A DNA stretch of 64,000 nucleotides from UBA7957 sp965224675 (GTDB taxonomy: Bacteria > Pseudomonadota > Gammaproteobacteria > Granulosicoccales > Granulosicoccaceae). Where the stretch lies: assembly GCA_965224675.1 (NCBI GenBank), contig CBDDAA010000004.1, positions 2,108,001 through 2,172,000 of the forward strand, in the 5' to 3' direction. This document shows, piece by piece, positions 44,644 through 52,480 of the stretch. Each line of letters begins with the position of its first letter. Positions within the stretch are counted from its first letter, which is position 1. Both the position numbers and the translations under genes were made by a program. Under the pieces are notes generated by a model. The model saw nothing but the letters and a program-made list of their open reading frames with translations. It did no database searches and was not told the DNA's origin.

Positions 44644-45102
44644 TTATTGGGAGTATGTGTTTTCAACCAATGGCATTGCGCCTGATTGCGGCACGTGGCA
44701 TTGGGTACACATATAGCGTGCTCCTGAAACTTCTTCTTCATCACCTTCACCTTTAAACCCGCCATAGTGGCTTAGTGGCATGGGTATTTTTTTGCCAGTT
44801 CTACGCTCTGTCTTACCAATTTTTTTTTGCCTGTCATGACATTCAGTACATTCATTTTCTTCGATCGTAATGGGTAGATAATCTGAAATTGAGTGTGAAA
44901 TTTGTGGTGGTAGCGTTGAATAAGCGATAGGCAAGAGTTCGCTCTTTCCTGCTTTAGCGTCACTATACGCGAAAGCTGTGGGTGTCGCATCTGAAAAGAC
45001 ATTGTCTTCGCCTATACCTATCTCTATCTCATCAATAACATCTGCGAACAGGGCGGTGCTGCAGATGTAAAGAATGCTGGCAATGAGTATTTTAATTTTC
45101 AT
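44644..45102 (-). CDS. napB: Periplasmic nitrate reductase diheme cytochrome subunit NapB
   Basis: 152 aa with a signal peptide (ILIASILYICSTALFA) and two CxxCH motifs (CTECHDRQ and CTQCHVPQ). The conserved PLPIAYSTLPPQISHSI- and MPLSHYGGF-type stretches of NapB are present. It passes electrons to NapA. Confidence 0.92.
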   Translation of the reverse strand: MKIKILIASILYICSTALFADVIDEIEIGIGEDNVFSDATPTAFAYSDAKAGKSELLPIAYSTLPPQISHSISDYLPITIEENECTECHDRQKKIGKTERRTGKKIPMPLSHYGGFKGEGDEEEVSGARYMCTQCHVPQSGAMPLVENTYSQ

Positions 45103-45178
45103 AGTTTTTCCCTGTTAATGTGTTTAGGGCATCTTAATTTATTTTATTGTGATTTCAGCAAATGGACAAAAATATCTG

Positions 45179-45601
45179 TCAGGAACCAATGGCGGTATTC
45201 TCGATCACTTGTTTGTCATCAGGCGATTTTGTTTCTTTTCTTTTTAATTCAGGGGAAAGAGCGCCGGTTGGACAGGCATTCATACAAGGGATGTCTTTGC
45301 ACATGTAACAGGGTATATCACGAGGGTTGAAATAGGGTGTTCCAATTGGAACACCTATCGCGTTTGCATTGGCGAGTTTGAGTGTATCATATGGACAAGC
45401 CCGTACACATTGACCACACTTAATGCAAGCTGCATTGAATTCTTTTTCATCCAATGCACCCGGTGGTCGAATCGAAAGATTATTAGCATGTGCCTGCTGT
45501 TGCAGTAAATAGGCCCAAAGAGAACCGCCTGCCGCCGCTAATGAGGCGTTCTGAGCCATTTTGATCAGAAATTCTCTTCTGCTTTTATTCGCTGTTGCCA
45601 T
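45179..45601 (-). CDS. napG: NapG-like ferredoxin subunit, C-terminally truncated
   Basis: 140 aa against 230-270 aa in usual NapG. Tat-type leader (SRREFLIKMAQNASLAAAGG), then the first two cluster regions CIKCGQCVRACPYDT and CYMCKDIPCMNACPTGAL. At about residue 125 (SPDDKQVIENTAIGS) it stops, so the Cys groups for the last two [4Fe-4S] clusters are missing, and the DNA after the stop does not encode them in another frame. The start ATG at 45601 lies 16 nt after napA. No napH or napC lies in the window. Confidence 0.82.
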   Translation of the reverse strand: MATANKSRREFLIKMAQNASLAAAGGSLWAYLLQQQAHANNLSIRPPGALDEKEFNAACIKCGQCVRACPYDTLKLANANAIGVPIGTPYFNPRDIPCYMCKDIPCMNACPTGALSPELKRKETKSPDDKQVIENTAIGS

Positions 45602-45617
45602 TGGTCTAAAACAGCGC

Positions 45618-48362
45618 TTAAATCTTATAGACCTTGACGGCAGTTTTTTTAAAATCGGTCTCCTTTGACATCGGGCAGGTTGCATCCAGACAGAGTTTGT
45701 TAATAAAGACGGATTCATCAAAGAAAGGTACAAAAGTGTAGCCTGGAGGGGGTCTGTTGCGACCATCTGTTTCAACAACCGCTTTCACTTTTCCACGCCT
45801 GGACTCAATCCAGCACACATCGTCACGTTTTAACTTGCGACTTTCTGCATCTTCGGGGTGCATGAAAATTTGTGCGGTCGGTACCGCGCGATGTAACTCG
45901 GGGACTCGTCTGGTCATTGTGCCTGTGTGCCAGTGCTCTATAACACGACCAGTGGACATCCACAGATCGTAGTTGTCATCGGGTTGTTCTACGGGTGCTG
46001 CATAAGGGCGGAAGAATATCTTGGCTTTACCTTTCAGCGAAACTTTCTCTTTGCTGGTAATGCCGTCCAGGTCGCCTGTAGGTCTTGATTTTAAAGCCGG
46101 CCCATAGAAATCAAAACCAGAGCCTTTTTGGACGTAACTGTCATATTTTTCATTAAAACGCCATTGCGTTTCCTTGCCATCAATTACAGGCCATTTGAGG
46201 CCACGAACATTGTCATCCATATAAGTATCAAAAGTAGCCAGATCATGTGCGTGATTCAAACCAAATTTTCTGTATTCGTTAAACATCGCCTTCTCGGGAA
46301 ACCATCCATCTCCCAGTTTTTCGGCGATATGGTTACCGTGTCCTTTTGCTACAGCGTCATCAGGCCATGCCACTAATCGATTGTCTTTGTTGGCAAAGAG
46401 TACATCGTACAGACTATCTTCAGCGGAGTATCCCATTTTTTCTGCAGCGGCCAGTACATCGGGCAATACACCTTCTTTGAAACCTTTGGATTTCAGACCT
46501 GGGACTTTCTTTTCTCCCCATACTTCCTTGAGTTTAAAGCGCTTGGCAAATTCCAGCATCTGCCATACATCGCCCATCGCTTCACCCGGTGGGTTTACCT
46601 GTTGTCGCCAACCTTGGGTACGCCGCTCTGCATTGCCATATAAGCCCCATTTTTCATAGATCATCGCGGTGGGTAATATGAGATCTGCGACTTTCCCCGA
46701 AATCGTCGGATAGGGGTCGGAGCAGACAATGAAATTATCCATCTGCCTTGCAGCTTTTATCCAGTGATTGGCATTGGCGCTTGCCTGGAAAGGATTATTG
46801 ACTTGTACCCAGGCAAATTTGATTTGCCCATCTTCCAGATCCCGTAGTATTTTCATAATATGGCTGCCAACCTTGGGATTTAGTGTGTTTGCAGGAATTT
46901 TCCATAGATCTTCACTAAAAGCTCTGTGTTTAGGGTTTCCTACAACCAGATCGGCTGGTAGGCGATGTGCAAATGTACCCACTTCGCGGGCGGTACCGCA
47001 GGCGGATGGCTGTCCTGTCAGTGAAAATGCACCATCACCGGGTTTCGCCTGCTTTCCGAGTAATAAATGGACCATATAAGCTTGCTGATTTATCCAGCTA
47101 CCCCGATGGTGTTGATTCATACCCATGGTCCAAAAACTGACAACTTTGCGTGATTTTTCGCAGTAAGCATCAGCCAGCGCGAGTAATTTCTCTTTGTAAG
47201 ATTCAATGGATTCTTTGTTATCACCCTTACTAAGCTCGGCTACAAATTCCAGGGTATAGGGTTCTATACCTTTCTTGAAATCCTCAAATTCTATCAACCA
47301 ATGGTTTAATGATTTATTACGATTTTTCTGCTGTACTTTTTCACCTTCCTTACGCCGTTGTGCAATCGCTTCATATTTATCCAGCGTAACTTCCAGCTCT
47401 TTTGCCTGTGTATCTTTTTCTGCGTCGAAAGCGAACTTGTCAGTTCCGCGCATACCAAATCCAATATCGTAGGGGCCGGTTGCGAAAACGCAGTGTTTAT
47501 TTACAAAATCATGATCAATCACATCTCGTTGAACTACCTCACGAGCGATATAATTCCAGATGGCCAAATCTGTACCTGGTTTAAATACAATCTCAGTGTC
47601 GGCAATATCGGAGGTTTGGTTTGAAGAAGTGGTTAAATTGATTAATTTAACATTATCATCGTTTAATTTTCGATCGGCCACGCGTGCCCATAATATGGGA
47701 TGGCACTCGGCCATGTTTGCCCCCCAGGTAACGACAGTATCGGTATGCTCAATATCATCATAGTTACCTGAAGGTTCGTCTATACCAAAAGTCTGGATGA
47801 ATCCAACAACCGCTGATGCCATGCAATGACGCGCATTGGGGTCAATGTTATTGCTGCGAAAGCCGGCTTTCATGAGTTTCGAAGCAACATAGCCTTCGGG
47901 TATAGTGTATTGACCTGAACCAAATATGCCGATACCGGTTGGTCCCAATTCGTTATATGCCTTCTTGAATTGTTTTTCCATTTCATCAAAAGCCTGATCC
48001 CAGGTCACTTCCTGAAACTTTCCCTTTTTACTGAATTGGCCGTCCTTCAAACGCATCAGTGGTTTGGTCAGACGATCTTTACCGTACATGATCTTGCCGT
48101 TGAAATAGCCTTTAATGCAGTTTAATCCTCTATTTACAGGTGCATCCGGATCACCCTTGGTTGCCACTATCCTGTCGTCTTTGGTTGCGACCATTATGCC
48201 GCACCCAGTTCCACAAAAACGGCAAACTGATTTATCCCACTGCCAATCTTTTTCAGCCTCAGCCACATTTGCCAAGGCGGTTGAACTTACGGGTAATCCA
48301 ACAGTTGCTGCAGTCGTGGCTGCAATACTTATTTTCAAGAATTCTCTTCTATTGTGGCTCAT
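45618..48362 (-). CDS. napA: Periplasmic nitrate reductase catalytic subunit NapA
   Basis: 914 aa from the ATG at 48362, which has GGAG 7 nt upstream; an in-frame ATG at 48374 has no site. Tat signal RREFLKISIAATTAATVG, then the [4Fe-4S] ligands CRFCGTGCGIMV with a distal Cys in NCIKGYF, and the molybdenum-ligand Cys in NARHCMASAVVGF. The C-terminal MPT-binding domain has HWHTGTMTRRVPEL. The length (over 900 aa, insert near residues 320-365) is greater than in enteric NapA (about 830) and closer to epsilonproteobacterial forms. It reduces nitrate to nitrite in the periplasm. Confidence 0.94.
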   Translation of the reverse strand: MSHNRREFLKISIAATTAATVGLPVSSTALANVAEAEKDWQWDKSVCRFCGTGCGIMVATKDDRIVATKGDPDAPVNRGLNCIKGYFNGKIMYGKDRLTKPLMRLKDGQFSKKGKFQEVTWDQAFDEMEKQFKKAYNELGPTGIGIFGSGQYTIPEGYVASKLMKAGFRSNNIDPNARHCMASAVVGFIQTFGIDEPSGNYDDIEHTDTVVTWGANMAECHPILWARVADRKLNDDNVKLINLTTSSNQTSDIADTEIVFKPGTDLAIWNYIAREVVQRDVIDHDFVNKHCVFATGPYDIGFGMRGTDKFAFDAEKDTQAKELEVTLDKYEAIAQRRKEGEKVQQKNRNKSLNHWLIEFEDFKKGIEPYTLEFVAELSKGDNKESIESYKEKLLALADAYCEKSRKVVSFWTMGMNQHHRGSWINQQAYMVHLLLGKQAKPGDGAFSLTGQPSACGTAREVGTFAHRLPADLVVGNPKHRAFSEDLWKIPANTLNPKVGSHIMKILRDLEDGQIKFAWVQVNNPFQASANANHWIKAARQMDNFIVCSDPYPTISGKVADLILPTAMIYEKWGLYGNAERRTQGWRQQVNPPGEAMGDVWQMLEFAKRFKLKEVWGEKKVPGLKSKGFKEGVLPDVLAAAEKMGYSAEDSLYDVLFANKDNRLVAWPDDAVAKGHGNHIAEKLGDGWFPEKAMFNEYRKFGLNHAHDLATFDTYMDDNVRGLKWPVIDGKETQWRFNEKYDSYVQKGSGFDFYGPALKSRPTGDLDGITSKEKVSLKGKAKIFFRPYAAPVEQPDDNYDLWMSTGRVIEHWHTGTMTRRVPELHRAVPTAQIFMHPEDAESRKLKRDDVCWIESRRGKVKAVVETDGRNRPPPGYTFVPFFDESVFINKLCLDATCPMSKETDFKKTAVKVYKI

Positions 48363-48385
48363 AGGCGTCTCCATCGAACGGCAAT

Positions 48386-48697
48386 CTAGTTGTTTAACTT
48401 GGCAAGTGTTTCATTGAGATTTGAAGTGTCTGATTTATCTGGATTGAGTGAGATGGATTGCTGGTCGTCTTCAATATAGTGATAAACCATCTCGGCGTAG
48501 GACACCATAGGTAGGGATTTGATTCTTTTTAGACCATCGATTTCCTTGTTAATGTTCTCTGCTTCCTGAACAACTACAATTTGTCCACTGGATCGATCCG
48601 TGTGGTGAACTTCGACATTTTGCATGGCATTGAGCGCCAGTATTCCCTCTTCAATTCTGTGGGGCGCAATCGCGACAACGATACCGGATAGATTCAT
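48386..48697 (-). CDS. napD: NapD, chaperone for NapA Tat export
   Basis: 103 aa. It binds the NapA twin-arginine signal during cofactor insertion. The N-terminal LSGIVVAIAPHRIEEGILAL and EVHHTDRSSGQIVVVQEAE stretches are typical. A charged C-terminal tail of about 25 residues exceeds the usual length. It is first gene of napDAGB here; the repeat at 48717-48981 begins 20 bp upstream of it. Confidence 0.85.
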   Translation of the reverse strand: MNLSGIVVAIAPHRIEEGILALNAMQNVEVHHTDRSSGQIVVVQEAENINKEIDGLKRIKSLPMVSYAEMVYHYIEDDQQSISLNPDKSDTSNLNETLAKLNN

Positions 48698-48716
48698 AGA
48701 TCTTCCTCAGTTGGGT

Positions 48717-48981
48717 AGTACTCCAACCACGTAGGTTTTATGAATACAGCGAGTCAGAAAGCACTTAGCCACTAGGCGTAACTCGCCGGTAATAGTGTTC
48801 CCTTGGCAAGAGTTGCAACAAAGTGGATGAGCGTTTTCTGGCTCGCCCCATGGGAGTCAAGCTAATGAGCAAATCCGGCGTTACAGCGCTTGAAAAGGGC
48901 CGGCCATTCCCTACGCACTGTGCCTTGTCTTTGCTCATTAGCTTGACTCTGTATCCATCAAACCTACATGGTTGGAGTACT
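48717..48981. repeat. Nested palindromic repeat, copy B (upstream of napD)
   Basis: Outer arms 48717-48738 and 48960-48981 are complementary at 21 of 22 positions (AGTACTCCAACCACGTAGG-type). Inner arms 48854-48873 and 48930-48949 are a perfect 20-bp inverted repeat (GAGTCAAGCTAATGAGCAAA). Between the inner arms lies the shared core (GTTACAGCGCTTGAAAAGGG, then CCATTCCCTACGCACTGTGC). The arm sequences are unlike those of copies A and C although the core is the same. It separates napD from dyad site 6. Confidence 0.8.
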
Positions 48982-49075
48982 AGAGGTTTAGAAGGATTTT
49001 CACTCAAAGTCAGGCCAGGAGTGACAATTCTCAATTTGTGACTGGATAGACTAGCGAATAATTTGCGCTGAAAAA

Positions 49076-49089
49076 CTAACACAGGTTAA
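49076..49089. promoter_or_regulatory. Dyad site 6 (Crp/Fnr-like), upstream of the nap genes
   Basis: CTAACACAGGTTAA fits the dyad with one half-site change. It lies 380 nt upstream of napD, with the palindromic repeat copy B between them. The rest of 48982-49257 shows no gene. Confidence 0.5.
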
Positions 49090-49257
49090 ATAACTTAGCG
49101 TTAAGTGATAGAAAAGCAGAGAACCTGTGGCTATTTAAAGATTGAATCAGCCGTTTTAGGAAATCAGTTTTTGAAAATGATAGTTGGGAAGGCTTACTCA
49201 GTGAGCACTTACTGTTTGCGGGTCGGTGGGCATTAAGTCACCGCGCATGGTTGGTAT

Positions 49258-50004
49258 TTATATACCAACCATGAGTTGCTCAAGTTCGGTAAGACTTATC
49301 TTGGCAACTTTTGCAAGTGCAACTTTATCGGGAATCCAGAGGCAGTGATTTTTACATTCAATCAAGTCTTGTTTTCTTAATGCCTGAAAGACGCGGTTAA
49401 CGTGTACAGAGGTTAGTCCGAGTGCATCGGCGATATCCTCTTGTGTAATTGGGAAAGGGACACAATCAGAGTGTGGCTGCAAAGATATTTCTCTTACAAA
49501 AAGACTCAATAATAGAAATGCGACCTTGGTTTCTGCAGGGTGACTGGCAATGGTTGTTAATGCAGAATGACAGCGTTGTGTTGTAATTTCTGTTATTGAG
49601 CTAATCGCAAAAGCAAGTTCGGGTAGGCGCTTTATCGTATCCCTGAACCTGTCTATAGGAAATGCACATAGTGTAACATCTGAAACGGCTATTGCTGAGT
49701 GATCTAATGTTCTGACCTTACCTACTTTATAACATAAAAAATCACCCGGTAAGGCAAATCTGAGTATTTGCCGGTGTCCGTTTTTCAGATTTTTAAACAG
49801 TGTTACCCAGCCATTAAAAACTGTGTATGCCTTTTCGGGCACATCACCTTCGTGATATAGGTATTCGCCTGCAGTATAATGGATTTGTGCGGATCGAAGT
49901 GCACGTGCCTGATCGAGATATTTGGACTCCAACTCACCAAACAATGCTGATGAACGGATTGCACAGTTTTCACATTTTGGTAAGTTCTGAGTGTTAGATT
50001 TCAT
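49258..50004 (-). CDS. Crp/Fnr-family transcriptional regulator 2
   Basis: 248 aa from the ATG at 50004; a longer frame to 50073 would leave only 7 nt to dyad site 7 and has no homologous leader. It shares with regulator 1 the N-terminal CENC pair followed by AIRSSALFGEL, the FALPGDFLCYKVG beta roll and the HTH with PITQEDIADALGLTSVHVNR. The two are clear paralogues with nearly the same recognition helix, so they may bind the same dyad. It faces the nap genes. Confidence 0.9.
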   Translation of the reverse strand: MKSNTQNLPKCENCAIRSSALFGELESKYLDQARALRSAQIHYTAGEYLYHEGDVPEKAYTVFNGWVTLFKNLKNGHRQILRFALPGDFLCYKVGKVRTLDHSAIAVSDVTLCAFPIDRFRDTIKRLPELAFAISSITEITTQRCHSALTTIASHPAETKVAFLLLSLFVREISLQPHSDCVPFPITQEDIADALGLTSVHVNRVFQALRKQDLIECKNHCLWIPDKVALAKVAKISLTELEQLMVGI

Positions 50005-50080
50005 ATTAAACCAACAATGAAATGCGAAGTCTGACAGGCTGTGGCTATTAGGTAAAACAGCTGATGACGACATCTAAAAG

Positions 50081-50094
50081 TTAACACAGATTGT
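50081..50094. promoter_or_regulatory. Dyad site 7 (Crp/Fnr-like), upstream of regulator 2
   Basis: TTAACACAGATTGT, a weaker match (right half ATTGT), 77 nt upstream of the chosen start of regulator 2. The adjoining 50095-50349 has no recognised gene. Confidence 0.4.
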
Positions 50095-50349
50095 AGAGTA
50101 AGCTGAGCTTTCGTACCAGTATAAACTGGTGACATATCCCCTAATTGTTTTCGTGTTTATCGTCTATACCCTAAAGCGGGAAAGGGAGGGGGCACATTTA
50201 ACACCTGGCCATGCGTTACAGATGCTGCCTACACAGGGCTACTCAATACTGGATTACTTACATATCGGTGCTTTCGGGCGCAACTTACCTGACCGCATAC
50301 GGAGACCGGCGTATTTTAATGAATCCGGGAAACTTGATAATAGTTATAT

Positions 50350-50823
50350 TTAGAGTGTAACCATCTTTTCCATTTGAGGTGCGAGTTCGTCGGTGATGCC
50401 CTTAACTACATCACCAAATAATAGCCCCAAAATGCTCATATTCATGATCGATATATATGTTTTCCCGTCACTTTTTTCGTACACTGCTATTGTGCATGGC
50501 ATCATAACCGATAGTTGCTTGAGTTCATCATGAATAAGAATATCCGCTGCTGCTTGTGGTTCACACATTTTTATCAATTTGTTGGGTCCGATATCGATCT
50601 TGACGACTTTAAGCAGGTTTTTTTGAAAATTAACTTTCCATGATTTCGGTACTTTCCAACCCATTTGTTTTGCATTAGCCTCTATTTTTTCAAGCGATTC
50701 TTCAAACGTAAGCGGGCTGGGGATTTCTTTAATCATTAGGCTGGGTAGTGAAATAAACACTAATGCGGCAGCAGCAATTGCACCTACGATAAACGAAACA
50801 AGAACCAAGATGAATTTAGACAT
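50350..50823 (-). CDS. DUF302 domain protein, membrane-anchored
   Basis: 157 aa with an N-terminal membrane anchor (FILVLVSFIVGAIAAAALVF). The rest is a DUF302 domain with KVVKIDIGPNKLIKMCEPQA, MMPCTIAVYEKSDG and a final TDELAPQMEKMV. DUF302 proteins often accompany sulfur-oxidation and oxidase genes but their role is not established. It has its own dyad site upstream. Confidence 0.8.
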   Translation of the reverse strand: MSKFILVLVSFIVGAIAAAALVFISLPSLMIKEIPSPLTFEESLEKIEANAKQMGWKVPKSWKVNFQKNLLKVVKIDIGPNKLIKMCEPQAAADILIHDELKQLSVMMPCTIAVYEKSDGKTYISIMNMSILGLLFGDVVKGITDELAPQMEKMVTL

Positions 50824-50924
50824 GGAATTTTAATCCCGCGAGTTATGTGAGGGTTGGGGAGCGTACTTTTTATAGTGAGCGATCATTCAACCACCGACAC
50901 TAACAAAACGAATGATAATTCGTC

Positions 50925-50938
50925 TTAATCTATGTTAG
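50925..50938. promoter_or_regulatory. Dyad site 8 (Crp/Fnr-like), upstream of the DUF302 gene
   Basis: TTAATCTATGTTAG fits TTAAY-N4-RTTAR and lies 102 nt upstream of the DUF302 start, between it and the rhodanese gene. Confidence 0.55.
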
Positions 50939-50955
50939 TTTTGAAGATCATATTG

Positions 50956-51570
50956 CTATTGAATCCCACTGCTGGGTGGTGCAAAGTTGAAGTACATTTT
51001 TTCAGGAATTAGATCGTAACTCCAAGGCAGATTCCGAACCTTCCAACCGCCGACCACACGCCTGCCTTTGCTTTTTCCTTCTTTTGCTTTTACACCCTCA
51101 AAGCCCTCCACTTGTGTATAAACTTTTTTGTATCCTGCCTTGTACAATACTTTGGCTGCGAACGGTGCACGATTACCAGTGGCACACATGATAATTAATG
51201 GACTGTTTTTAGTGAGTTTCATCGTTTTTAAGACGTTTTCCACAGCTTGCAGAAAATCTGGATTCTTAGGCATTTTGAAGGTTCCAAAATTGCCTTTTTT
51301 TTTCATTTTCCACTCAGCGGAATCGAACCGATAGGGGATATTGGCATCAGCGGTATTTGGGAAACCCGTATAGTGAATTTCTGCCTGATTTCGGACATCC
51401 AACAGAATGACCTTATCAGAATTGGTCACCTTCATGTCATAGGCCTCCTGTGCATCCAGGTAAAGCTCAAATGGCGTATGCTGCCATTTTTTTGTTAATA
51501 AAGAGGCATCATAGGCATAAGTGATGGTGTTGGATGCGAATATGAGAATACAAAACAGGAATTTATTCAT
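50956..51570 (-). CDS. Exported rhodanese-domain protein
   Basis: 204 aa with a signal peptide (FLFCILIFASNTITYA). A single rhodanese domain is indicated by KVILLDVRNQAEIHYTGFP and the active-site loop IMCATGNRAPFAAK with the catalytic Cys. It would act on sulfane sulfur in the periplasm, which fits with FccAB in the same locus. Confidence 0.85.
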   Translation of the reverse strand: MNKFLFCILIFASNTITYAYDASLLTKKWQHTPFELYLDAQEAYDMKVTNSDKVILLDVRNQAEIHYTGFPNTADANIPYRFDSAEWKMKKKGNFGTFKMPKNPDFLQAVENVLKTMKLTKNSPLIIMCATGNRAPFAAKVLYKAGYKKVYTQVEGFEGVKAKEGKSKGRRVVGGWKVRNLPWSYDLIPEKMYFNFAPPSSGIQ

Positions 51571-52480
51571 TAAGGTCTACTGGAGTTAAATTTAATGAGT
51601 ATGTTATTAATAATTTTTACAAAAGTCTCATTAAATTGATTGAAAGATAAAATATTATTCCTGGTGTGCCTGATATCTATCGTTAGGTTGTTTATTTGAT
51701 GTAAAAAATAGATGCTGCTGAACAATATTATACTATTGACAATACTATTCATTATAGGAATACAAAGAGGTTCAAAAGTCTTGCTAAGTGACACATCTGT
51801 ATGATTCAACATAAAACGCAGTTATAGCTGCATTTATATACAAAAAAATACACAATGAGTAATAAATTCGAAAAAATTTACAATTTGAGTCTATTTTCAA
51901 TAAAAACAATGAGATAAACGGTTTCATAAACAAATATTTTTGCTGTTAATAAGGTATTTTATTCAGCAGTGACTTAGTTTTGCGTCAGTAGTGCTATTTT
52001 TATAGAAAAATAATTTTGAGTTATTAAAATTTGATGGCATATTGCCACTCATTCACCACAAATGGTGTTTTAAAGAATTAGCGCGGTCTGTATATAATAA
52101 GAAATGGTGGGGTCAGTCAGGGATAATGTGCTGAATTTCACGCAAGGTAAGGGCCGGAGGACAAAGTATTATTTTATTAATATTGTTCCCGGCCTTTTAT
52201 TATCCTCTGTTGTAACACATACTACAAAGCTTAAATCATTCCTACCCATCGTTTTCTGCCTCGATTGATTTTGTCTAATACCCTCTTTCATTATCAATTT
52301 CAGCCTGTTTAAAAAATATACTTGATGATTAATTGACCGCGCTGCTATCTGTATCTGTTTGTGATGTAGAAATGGATCAAGCAATAACTGATTTTACATA
52401 TAAAGCGTTTGACTAATAAAATTGCTTTTTATATAAGCGATAAGTTTGTCTGTTTAGATACACTCTAAGCATAACCAAAT
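51571..52480. other. A+T-rich intergenic region with a long hairpin
   Basis: About 900 bp without a convincing gene; open frames of 80 and 71 codons on the - strand have no ribosome site and no recognisable sequence. At about 52148-52197 a long imperfect hairpin (GGGCCGGAGGAC against GTTCCCGGCC, followed on the + strand by TTTTATT) may act as a terminator. Confidence 0.5.

Noticed and set aside
51570..52384. Two short - strand frames (80 and 71 codons)
   Set aside because: No ribosome site, no recognisable residues, and strongly A+T-driven composition.
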